A stretch of 64,000 nucleotides of DNA from Erwinia tracheiphila. Its GTDB lineage: Bacteria; Pseudomonadota; Gammaproteobacteria; Enterobacterales; Enterobacteriaceae. The notes under the pieces were generated by a model. The model saw only the letters and a list, made by a program, of their open reading frames with translations, was not told the DNA's origin and ran no database searches. The stretch's first letter is position 1. Each line of letters opens with the position of its first letter. The position numbers were made by a program, and so were the translations under genes. The stretch is taken from the NCBI RefSeq assembly GCF_021365465.1, contig NZ_CP089932.1, positions 1,550,001 to 1,614,000 on the forward strand. The letters are read 5' to 3'. Of this stretch, positions 58,252-64,000 are shown in pieces.

Positions 58252-58746
58252 ATGATTTGGCTAATGCTGTTGACACTGATTGTGGTTTTTATCGTTGGTT
58301 TCCGCGTGCTCAACTCGCAGAAGCGCCGCGCTGCAAAGGCATTGACCCGAAGGTTAAATATCGAACCAATTTTTGTTGAGTCTCTTATTACCTTAATGGG
58401 ACGCACGGCAGGAGATGAATTTGTTGCTTATCTTGGCCGGGACAATGAAACTCACTTGAGCAATGCTGCGATGGTTTTGCTTATTTATCATGTTTTTATT
58501 GTTGATGAGTCAGAAGAAAACCTGACTTTCTGGCGCGGGGTACTGAGGAAAGCTTATCTCCCAACGGAAATGTCGAGTGAGCATGTGCGTCTGGCACTGG
58601 TTTTTTTACGTGAGCTGGAACCGGATTCGCAGGAGATGCATGCTTTTCGTCTGCGTTATCATCAGCGTTTTGCCATCTCTCATGCTGTTTTCACCGCTGA
58701 CGCCTGCAACGTTTATTCTATTCATTCCAGATCGGGTTGTTGTTAA
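58252..58746 (+). CDS. yicN: DUF1198 protein YicN
   Basis: 164 residues (E. coli YicN about 150). MIWLMLLTLIVVFIVGFRVL anchor, then RLNIEPIFVESLITLMGRTA, GDEFVAYLGR and VRLALVFLRELEPDSQEMHA-type segments parallel YicN. The last 20 residues (AVFTADACNVYSIHSRSGCC) diverge from E. coli, possibly from a late frameshift. Function unknown. Confidence 0.85.
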   Translation: MIWLMLLTLIVVFIVGFRVLNSQKRRAAKALTRRLNIEPIFVESLITLMGRTAGDEFVAYLGRDNETHLSNAAMVLLIYHVFIVDESEENLTFWRGVLRKAYLPTEMSSEHVRLALVFLRELEPDSQEMHAFRLRYHQRFAISHAVFTADACNVYSIHSRSGCC

Positions 58747-59212
58747 ACATAGCAGCGCTGGTATAAATAAATGGTTTTAAATAATCGCCATCTCTTTAGC
58801 TAGTTGAGTCAATGAAGTTGGTTTGGCATGAAAATCTATCATGGTAAAATACTGCGTTATATAAAGGCTATTACAGAGTTAAATAAAAAATTGGCTGATG
58901 CCTGGTTGGTTGTTGGTGTTTTTAAAATTGTCAGCGTCATCGTTAAATAAAAATGAAATCAGCTCTCTGGATTTGAATTTCATAATCAAGTAACTCTGCG
59001 TTTAAGTGATTTCGCTCCGGGGTTTGATGGGATGAGCGTTGGTAAATTCTTGTGGCCAGTAGTGATGATGATTTTGCCTTTATGAACAACAGTAATTAAA
59101 TCGCTGCCTCTTTTTTCAAAAAGTGATAGTTTAACGTATCAGGGGTGTGTCTTCCTGTTAAACCCTGCGGTAAAGATTTATTTATTCTGCTAAATAGCAG
59201 TGCCGGATAGTC
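58747..59212. other. gene-free stretch before IS1 copy 6
   Basis: About 465 AT-rich bases with stops in all frames and no recognised motif; ends at an IS1 without duplicated target, so sequence that belonged here may be elsewhere. Confidence 0.4.
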
Positions 59213-59265
59213 GGTCGTGACGCAGACTTGCTGATCACGTATGCTTTGCGCTTTGGATGTAACAT

Positions 59266-59541
59266 ATGGCTAAAGTTGATGTCGTCTGCCCTCAGTGCAA
59301 TGAAACTCATGCTGTACGATGTAACGGACATTCAGCATCCGGTGCCCAACGTTACATCTGCAAGCATTGTTCAAAGACCTTTCAGCTCAACTTTAGCTAC
59401 TCCGGTGCCAAACCAGACACACACCAGACCATTGTTAATATGGCCATGAATGGTTACGGATGTCGCGATACCGCACGGGTTCTCGGTATCAGCCTCAATA
59501 CGGTTCTGCGGCACGTAAAAAAATTTCCCCAAAGCAGGTAG
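59266..59541 (+). CDS. insA: IS1 InsA
   Basis: 91 residues, intact (CPQC and CKHC fingers; LRHVKKFPQSR end). Confidence 0.88.
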   Translation: MAKVDVVCPQCNETHAVRCNGHSASGAQRYICKHCSKTFQLNFSYSGAKPDTHQTIVNMAMNGYGCRDTARVLGISLNTVLRHVKKFPQSR

Positions 59542-59963
59542 CTGAGAATATCGACCCCGAAACGGAGGTTGTTATCTGCTGTGAAGCCAGTGAACAATGG
59601 TCTTACGTGCGGTGTAAAAGCAATCCCCGGTGGTTGTTCTATGCTTATGACCGTATCCGCAAACGTGCTCTGGCCCATGTCTTCGGCCCGAGAAATGCCC
59701 CGACCCTGCGACGATTGCTGGCCCTGTTAAGCAAATTTAACATTGCCTTTTATATGACAGATGCGTGGCCGGTTTATAAAGTTCTGTTAAGTGCAACAAG
59801 CCACGTGGTGAGCAAGAAATATACCCAACGGACAGAACGACATAATCTTAATCTTCGCACACATATCAAACGACTGACTCGCAGAACAATTTGCTTTTCG
59901 AAGTCAGAGGAAATGCACGATAAGATCATCGGTTGGTATCTTACCCTTCATCATTATCAATAA
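59460..59963 (+). CDS. insB: IS1 transposase InsB
   Basis: 167 residues, intact; CCEASEQWSY where others have CCEAGEQW. Competent-looking together with InsA. Confidence 0.9.
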   Translation: MSRYRTGSRYQPQYGSAARKKISPKQVAENIDPETEVVICCEASEQWSYVRCKSNPRWLFYAYDRIRKRALAHVFGPRNAPTLRRLLALLSKFNIAFYMTDAWPVYKVLLSATSHVVSKKYTQRTERHNLNLRTHIKRLTRRTICFSKSEEMHDKIIGWYLTLHHYQ

Positions 59964-60003
59964 ATCTGCGTCACGACCCAAAATTGCACATGAAAATAGC
60001 AGA

Positions 60004-60168
60004 ATGGATTTGGATATTGAGGTTAACGGAGTTGCAGGAAATTACTGTAACCATGAAAAAGAACTGGCAGAAATGATTCAGAGGGGAATCGGTTATATTT
60101 TTTTAAAATATACCGAACAACTTAACTCAAAAACAGCGAGATTGAAAAATATAAAATTAAAACAATAA
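60004..60168 (+). CDS. 54-residue reading frame at the left edge of the Mu-like prophage
   Basis: MDLDIEVNGVAGNYCNHEKE then LAEMIQRGIGYIFLKYTEQL. The frame also extends left to the IS1 end (IAHENSR), so the start may be lost. It could be a small phage early protein. No family recognised. Confidence 0.4.
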   Translation: MDLDIEVNGVAGNYCNHEKELAEMIQRGIGYIFLKYTEQLNSKTARLKNIKLKQ

Positions 60169-60202
60169 GTTAACTGAAGAAGAAGCGCCGACCGGTTACT
60201 GG

Positions 60203-60793
60203 GTGGACGCCAAAGGCGTTATGACGCCTGAGAGTCTGATTAAGCCGATTGATATGGCGCGCGATGCCCTGGTCGGTGAAATTATAGGCCGTGCAGTTGA
60301 GCTGAATAAATTACTCGCAGACTTCAAACTGACCGGCTTTGCTGATATTGCCGCTTTTGTGGACCTTTCCGCGAATGAATACGGCGTCAGTCTCGGCGGT
60401 AAAAAAGGCAATGTGACGCTGTTCACGTTCGACGGACGCTATAAAATCCAGCGCGCCATGCAGGATAAAATTGCTTTTGATGAACACTTACAGGCTGCTA
60501 AAGCTCTGATTGACGCCTGCCTGGCTGACTGGACAGAGGGCGCGTGCCCGGAGATCCACGCGCTGATCAATCGTGTGTTCTCCACGGACAAGGAAGGCGA
60601 GATCAACACTGGCGAGGTGCTGAAATTACGCAAGCTGGATATTGACGACCCGCGCTGGATTAAGGCCATGACGGCAATCGGGGAAGCCGTGCAGGTTGTC
60701 GGCAGCCGGTCTTATATCCGCGTTTATGAACGTATAGGCGACTCCGATCAATACCGGACCATACCGCTTGATATTGCCGGGATCTGCTTATGA
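60203..60793 (+). CDS. DUF3164 protein of Mu-like phages
   Basis: 196 residues from GTG; the frame extends about 15 codons upstream (LTEEEAPTGYWVDAKG) without an ATG, so the true start may be lost. LIKPIDMARDALVGEIIGRA, FDGRYKIQRAMQDKIAFDEH and RWIKAMTAIGEAVQVVGSRS are DUF3164 features. It lies in the early region of Mu-like phages; function unknown. Confidence 0.82.
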   Translation: MDAKGVMTPESLIKPIDMARDALVGEIIGRAVELNKLLADFKLTGFADIAAFVDLSANEYGVSLGGKKGNVTLFTFDGRYKIQRAMQDKIAFDEHLQAAKALIDACLADWTEGACPEIHALINRVFSTDKEGEINTGEVLKLRKLDIDDPRWIKAMTAIGEAVQVVGSRSYIRVYERIGDSDQYRTIPLDIAGICL

Positions 60794-61186
60794 ACAATCC
60801 CGCGATGTCATGCCGTGGCAATAGCTATGCGCGGTTTGCAAACGAGGCAGCACAGCTCGAACGTCAGGGAGCCTATGCACACGCCGCGCCGTAACGTGCC
60901 CTGCCAGTAAAAAAATCAGTCCTGGGCGGCCTGCCGGGCTGAAACCTGCGACTACCTGTCCAGACGATCCGGCCTGGCTTTTAACGGGGCAGCTGATTTT
61001 AATCAGCGCCACCGGCCCGACGATTATTTTTTTTATTCTGTCAATCCTGAACATTTTCAGGGGAAACGATGTAAAACAATCGGCACGGCTAATGATGTTG
61101 ACGGTAAAACTTTTGTTGAAATAAGCATTAATCCTTACTTTGTCAACGTCAACAAGCTGAGACCGGCCGTTCCTGCATTAGTCTGA
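60790..61186 (+). pseudogene. ANR-family (AggR-negative-regulator-like) protein, broken
   Basis: MNNPAMSCRGNSYARFANEA then AQLERQGAYAHAA is the ANR domain start. A TAA follows at 60892, then frameshifts; RALP and ETCDYLSRRSG recur in other frames, and an open frame runs on to a TGA at 61184-61186. ANR proteins bind AraC-type activators such as AggR and inhibit them. ATG overlaps the DUF3164 stop by four bases. Confidence 0.65.
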
Positions 61187-61259
61187 AGTCTGATTTTTAT
61201 AACAACGGCGCGATTATCCGTCAGGGTTCCCCGCGCCCTTAATCAGGAATATGGAATAT

Positions 61260-61361
61260 ATGGATATTATCAAAAGACACATCTGGGTATTTATGATTGT
61301 CGGTTGTTTCTTCTTCTGGATGGGTCTGATTTTCTCAACGGTGAGGTATGTATGCGGATAG
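61260..61361 (+). CDS. 33-residue hydrophobic phage peptide
   Basis: MDIIKRHIWVFMIVGCFFFW then MGLIFSTVRYVCG; one membrane helix. Another ATG nine bases upstream is possible. It overlaps the next gene by 10 bases, suggesting translational coupling. Holin-like or Kil-like function only a guess. Confidence 0.5.
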   Translation: MDIIKRHIWVFMIVGCFFFWMGLIFSTVRYVCG

Positions 61362-61504
61362 GAAACGTTTTAATTAAGGTGACAGACGTTATCAGCTGTG
61401 TTGGTGTTGCAATTATTATTTGTATAATCGCGATCCCCTTTGCAGTCCTTATTACGTTGTTCCTTGCCTTTATTACGGGTTTTATGCCCCCTTTTGAAAA
61501 ATAA
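61352..61504 (+). CDS. 50-residue membrane protein of the Mu-like prophage
   Basis: MRIGNVLIKVTDVISCVGVA, then a long hydrophobic stretch IIICIIAIPFAVLITLFLAF and the end MPPFEK. One or two membrane helices. Coupled to the 33-residue gene. Confidence 0.6.
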   Translation: MRIGNVLIKVTDVISCVGVAIIICIIAIPFAVLITLFLAFITGFMPPFEK

Positions 61505-61515
61505 GCGAGGGTTAT

Positions 61516-61857
61516 ATGGAGTTAAGAGTATTTGGTGATTCTTACGGGTGGAGCGCGCACGGTGAATATGAGCCGGATGCCGACCCGGCGCTGAGGCCGT
61601 GTCCGTTCTGTGGTTCCCGCTACATTAACGTTAGTAATACGCACACACCTTATTATTAAGCTGAATGTGATAATTGTGGCGCAAGAGTAGCCGGAGATTT
61701 CGAAACGGAATTTTCAGGACGAAATATCCGCAGCCGTAAAGCCTGTGAATGGGTGCATAAAAAGGCGTTTCAGTCTGCCATCGACGTGTGGAATTCCCGT
61801 GTAACCGAACGTATAACCGGCGGGGTGAAACATGTATCTGAGCGTGACCAGCTGTAA
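61516..61857 (+). pseudogene. Lar-like restriction alleviation zinc-ribbon protein with an in-frame stop
   Basis: 114 codons from ATG after GCGAGGG. LRPCPFCGSRYINVS and AECDNCGARVAGDF form a zinc ribbon, and KKAFQSAIDVWNSRV is the Lar-family WNxR signature. A TAA at 61657-61659, between TPYY and AECDNC, is the only defect. Lar relatives protect phage DNA from type I restriction. Confidence 0.78.
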
Positions 61858-62053
61858 TTATTACGATAACGGAAAACAACGTAACTACACCTTTAATAAC
61901 CGCGCGTCAGCGCAGGAGTTTACAGAATACCCCGGAAAAACACGCTTCAGATTCTGGGGCGCAGACAGCCGCGCAATTCTGCGTGGTCAGGCCCGCAGTG
62001 ATATGAAAGCCGCAATAGAGCGGCACAATAAGAAATGGAAAATCAAATCATGA
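61832..62053 (+). CDS. small phage protein
   Basis: 73 residues, MYLSVTSCNYYDNGKQRNYT; basic C-terminus (ERHNKKWKIKS). Overlaps the Lar-like gene by 26 bases and the next gene by 4. No function known. Confidence 0.6.
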   Translation: MYLSVTSCNYYDNGKQRNYTFNNRASAQEFTEYPGKTRFRFWGADSRAILRGQARSDMKAAIERHNKKWKIKS

Positions 62054-62286
62054 AAATAAAATTACTACCCCTGAATATGACGGCAGATGAATTTAATATC
62101 CTCTATCCTGTCGGCAGTAAGTTTTATTATTTCCCACTGGTTAACCAGCCCGGCGACGGTGAACGGGTCGTCACCCGCTCCGGAGCCTAGACGCTGGGAC
62201 ACGGCGCGGTCGTGGTGAGCATTGAGGGGCGTTCGGTGAACACCTTGCCCCTGCGTTACCTGATAGCAGCCGGGATGCCACTCTGA
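62050..62286 (+). pseudogene. phage protein with one amber codon
   Basis: 79-codon frame, MKIKLLPLNMTADEFNILYP then VGSKFYYFPLVNQPGDG and RVVTRSGA, TAG at 62188-62190, then TLGHGAVVVSIEGRSVNTLP to the TGA. In relatives I recall a Trp at the TAG (EAWELGHGAVVV-like). Otherwise intact. Confidence 0.7.
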
Positions 62287-62321
62287 ATAAATGGGCTAAT
62301 GAGCTGCAACACCTTGGCAGA

Positions 62322-62459
62322 ATGGCAGAGTTAACCAGTGCTCGTGAATGCGTCCTTTCTGCTGAAACTCTGATGAAATTATCCGTGCTCGTTCGAAGCT
62401 GTATATCCGACAAGGCCGGGCTGATGATGGGTAAAACTCTGAGGGTTAATCATGATTAA
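62322..62459 (+). CDS. 45-residue phage reading frame, possibly 5'-truncated
   Basis: MAELTSARECVLSAETLMKL then LVRSCISDKAGLMMG. The frame is open a little further upstream (NKWANELQHLGR) without a start codon. It overlaps the next gene by 8 bases, the spacing seen in the rest of the cluster. Confidence 0.4.
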   Translation: MAELTSARECVLSAETLMKLSVLVRSCISDKAGLMMGKTLRVNHD

Positions 62460-62694
62460 TTTCAATGATGACAGTGATAAAGTTTCTGAACTGGCCGCCT
62501 GTGTCACCGAATGGCACAAAAATAAAGTAGCCCAGCTGCAACTTGTCGTTGATAAGAAGGATGCGGATATTGAACTGGGTTATCAGTATCCGGATATTAA
62601 GGCAGGTTCCGAACTGGGCCGTGGACTCAGGCTGGGGATAACGCTTGCGTTATTCATGCTGGGAGAACTGCCGTTTACTGTCAATAACGGGTAG
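62452..62694 (+). CDS. small Mu-like phage protein
   Basis: 80 residues, MINFNDDSDKVSELAACVTE; acidic, ends with hydrophobic LGITLALFMLGELPF. Stop is 7 bases before gemA. No family recognised. Confidence 0.6.
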   Translation: MINFNDDSDKVSELAACVTEWHKNKVAQLQLVVDKKDADIELGYQYPDIKAGSELGRGLRLGITLALFMLGELPFTVNNG

Positions 62695-62701
62695 CGTAAA
62701 C

Positions 62702-63151
62702 ATGGCCGCGAATGTGATTAAACAAAAATTAATTCGCGTGCTGCATACCGGCAAATCCGCCCTTAACTGGGATGATGAAACATACCGGGCTGTACTGGCC
62801 CGGTTTACCGGTAAAACCAGCAGCACCAAATGCACCGTAGCTGAGCTGGAAAGCGTGCTGGAGCATATGCACCAGAGTGGTTTTCCGCGCTGTAATCCAC
62901 GGCGCGGCCGCCGCCCGCACGTCGCCCGGAGTCGGGAAGACGTTCTCGCCAAAATTGAAGCACTGCTGACCGTATCCGCCCGGCCGTGGCAGTATGCCGA
63001 AGCGATGGCGCGGCATATGTTTGAAGGCCGTCAGGCTGTCGAATGGCTGACCGATGAAGAGCTGTTTAAACTGATGCAGGAACTGATTGCTGACCAGAAA
63101 CGGCGGCAGAAACGGGAGGCAGCAGACAATGATCCGGAACAAAAATTTTGA
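62702..63151 (+). CDS. gemA: Mu GemA (gp16) family protein, DUF1018
   Basis: 149 residues from MAANVIKQKLIRVLHTGKSA. WDDETYRAVLARFTGKTSST, TVAELESVLEHMHQSGFPRC and MFEGRQAVEWLTDEELFKLM are characteristic of GemA/gp16. In Mu GemA modulates host gene expression and DNA gyrase-related functions. An upstream in-frame ATG overlapping the previous gene is rejected. Confidence 0.9.
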   Translation: MAANVIKQKLIRVLHTGKSALNWDDETYRAVLARFTGKTSSTKCTVAELESVLEHMHQSGFPRCNPRRGRRPHVARSREDVLAKIEALLTVSARPWQYAEAMARHMFEGRQAVEWLTDEELFKLMQELIADQKRRQKREAADNDPEQKF

Positions 63152-63476
63152 ATCCGTCAGCGAACTGTTACAGGCGGTCGTGCTGGAACTGGTCGAATTA
63201 ATCGGCTATCGTGACACGCAGTCGTTAATAGAGCATGTCGGCGGCGTGTCCTTCCCGGTCGGAAAGAACGTCAACACGACGGGAAAACGTCGTGTTGACG
63301 TTCTGGCGTCTGCTGTTCCTGTGGAGTCCGCAAAGAAAATTGCGGCCCGTTTCGGTGGCGAAACGCTCTATATTCCGCGCTGTTCTGCTGCCCTGCGGGA
63401 GCTTCGCAACAGGCGTTTTATTGCTGAATACCATGCGCTGCGGGCGGCGGGTGAATCCGGCGCTTTGCGCTGCTGA
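63129..63476 (+). pseudogene. mor: Mor middle-gene activator, C-terminal HTH lost
   Basis: 115 codons from MIRNKNFESVSELLQAVVLE (GGGAGG upstream, inside the gemA end). LIGYRDTQSLIEHVGGVSFP, ARFGGETLYIPRCSAALREL and RNRRFIAEYHALRAAGES are Mor dimerisation-domain features. The frame stops at GALRC, just where the DNA-binding helix-turn-helix should follow. Deletion has joined it to the next gene. Cannot activate the Mu-type middle promoter. Confidence 0.8.
63267..63302. repeat. perfect 15-bp inverted repeat inside mor
   Basis: AACGTCAACACGACG and CGTCGTGTTGACGTT pair perfectly around GGAAAA. It lies within codons for NVNTTGKRRVDV of the Mor frame. Confidence 0.75.
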
Positions 63477-63493
63477 ATTCTGCATTCAGCATC

Positions 63494-63688
63494 GTGCTGG
63501 CAATCTCCACCGGTCTGATTTCTTTCTGGGCCCGTAACATCAATGAGGACCAGAAAAAATTCAGGGACGAGCTGCGCGATATTCGTGACAACTATCAGCG
63601 CCGCGACGATGCACACCGTGATTTCCAGCAGATTATGGCAATGCTACAGCGTATTGAGCAGAAACTGGACAAAAAGGCGGATAAATGA
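63494..63688 (+). CDS. DUF2730-like membrane/coiled-coil phage protein, 5' end probably lost
   Basis: 64 residues from the first start: AISTGLISFWARN helix, then a coiled coil DQKKFRDELRDIRDNYQRRD and MAMLQRIEQKLDKKADK. The frame is open upstream (LLNSAFSIVL) right back to the truncated mor, without a start codon. Mu-like phages have such a gene after the lysis cassette, which is missing here. Confidence 0.55.
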   Translation: MLAISTGLISFWARNINEDQKKFRDELRDIRDNYQRRDDAHRDFQQIMAMLQRIEQKLDKKADK

Positions 63689-63713
63689 AACGCAGCAGAC
63701 AGGAGCAAACGCT

Positions 63714-63917
63714 GGGCCGGTTTCCTCTGCGGCATTTTCACGCCCCATAGTGAACATCAGCGCACCGACGCAGCAGCCCGTATTACAGCAGACGCTGGTC
63801 TTTGACCCGACCGAGGCGCTCAGTAAGGGCGTGAACACGGCCAGCGGTAAACGCACCATGATCACCTTTATCAGCAGCAACGCTTCCACGCTCCGCCAGA
63901 TACTGAGGGTCAAATAA
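63714..63917 (+). pseudogene. 3' fragment of a phage late gene
   Basis: Open frame VSSAAFSRPIVNISAPTQQP then VFDPTEALSKGVNTASGKRT, ending LRQILRVK at the TAA. It has no start of its own. An unrelated frame beginning MKRSRQEQTLGR (63685) runs into it, indicating a deletion joint near 63715. Confidence 0.45.
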
Positions 63918-64000
63918 TGGCCGTCTTCCCGTGGCTGGGTGCGCCGGACTGGTCGGAAGGTCTGACCGAAACCCTTGAGTGGAAAACAGACGTTTTACAG
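63917..64000 (+). CDS. phage tail-region protein (partial, runs off the window)
   Basis: ATG overlaps the previous stop (TAATG). MAVFPWLGAPDWSEGLTETL then EWKTDVLQ. This N-terminus resembles a tail-associated protein found in several enterobacterial phages; only 28 codons are visible. Confidence 0.5.
   Translation, partial: MAVFPWLGAPDWSEGLTETLEWKTDVLQ

Larger units (their letters stand above)
59213..59978 (+). mobile_element. IS1-family element, copy 6 (766 bp)
   Basis: Full length, both ends intact. Flanks GGATAGTC and CAAAATTG differ. The left side is core chromosome, the right side is Mu-like phage, whose left end (c, ner, transposase A and B) is missing. Confidence 0.94.

Overview
The window is a chromosome segment of an Enterobacterales bacterium. 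Housekeeping proteins (BamD, RluD, ClpB, PssA, PatZ, TrxC, ProVWX, NrdHIEF, YgaM, YgaC) look strongly like their Escherichia coli counterparts, and local gene order partly follows E. coli. The very high density of insertion sequences, broken genes and prophage remnants resembles host-restricted Erwiniaceae, with Erwinia tracheiphila as the best guess. That genus call is an inference from memory and no search was run.

Layout. (1) 0-11.2 kb is core genome: raiA and bamD on the minus strand, rluD-pgeF and clpB (with a sigma-32 promoter) on the plus strand, then pssA and patZ on the minus strand. One IS1 copy lies where E. coli carries an rRNA operon and kgtP. (2) 11.2-23.5 kb is an IS-rich island: an IS1, two near-identical decayed IS91-like elements flanking an unrecognised two-gene pair, an IS481 element inside the second IS91 copy, a truncated yfiP, intact trxC and yfiF, then decayed IS200, IS256 and IS481 elements. 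(3) 23.5-38.5 kb is core genome again, in E. coli-like order (emrBAR, proXWV, nrdFEIH, ygaM, ygaC). emrA and emrB are fused by a deletion, mmuP is split by an IS4-like element and mmuM is frameshifted. (4) 38.5-45.1 kb holds a lipoprotein gene, a broken tsx, six or more IS remnants, two tiny membrane-protein genes (YoaK-like) and pieces of a DUF554 (YqgA-like) gene.

(5) 45.1-55.8 kb is a prophage remnant inserted in that DUF554 gene: the 5' part of the gene lies at 56 kb and the 3' parts at 44-45 kb. The prophage has an integrase with one nonsense codon, an early-gene operon on the minus strand (exonuclease, HNH, ParB-like, ParE-like toxin, DUF2303, YfdP-like), an IS3 and an IS1, and morons or cargo (glycosyltransferase 9, orphan HicB, coiled-coil membrane protein). 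(6) 56-58.8 kb is a short core stretch with cheV, a small membrane protein and yicN. (7) 59.2-64 kb is an IS1 copy joined to the middle-early region of a Mu-like prophage (DUF3164, ANR regulator, Lar, GemA, Mor, DUF2730-like) with several internal stops and deletions.

The main story is ongoing reductive evolution driven by IS elements. Six IS1 copies are present and four have no target duplication, so they probably mark rearrangement joints. Many genes carry a single in-frame stop or frameshift. Intact functional units are BamD, RluD/PgeF, ClpB, PssA, PatZ, TrxC, YfiF, the ProU glycine betaine transporter, the class Ib ribonucleotide reductase and CheV. Lost functions probably include EmrAB efflux, S-methylmethionine uptake and use, the Tsx channel and YfiP.
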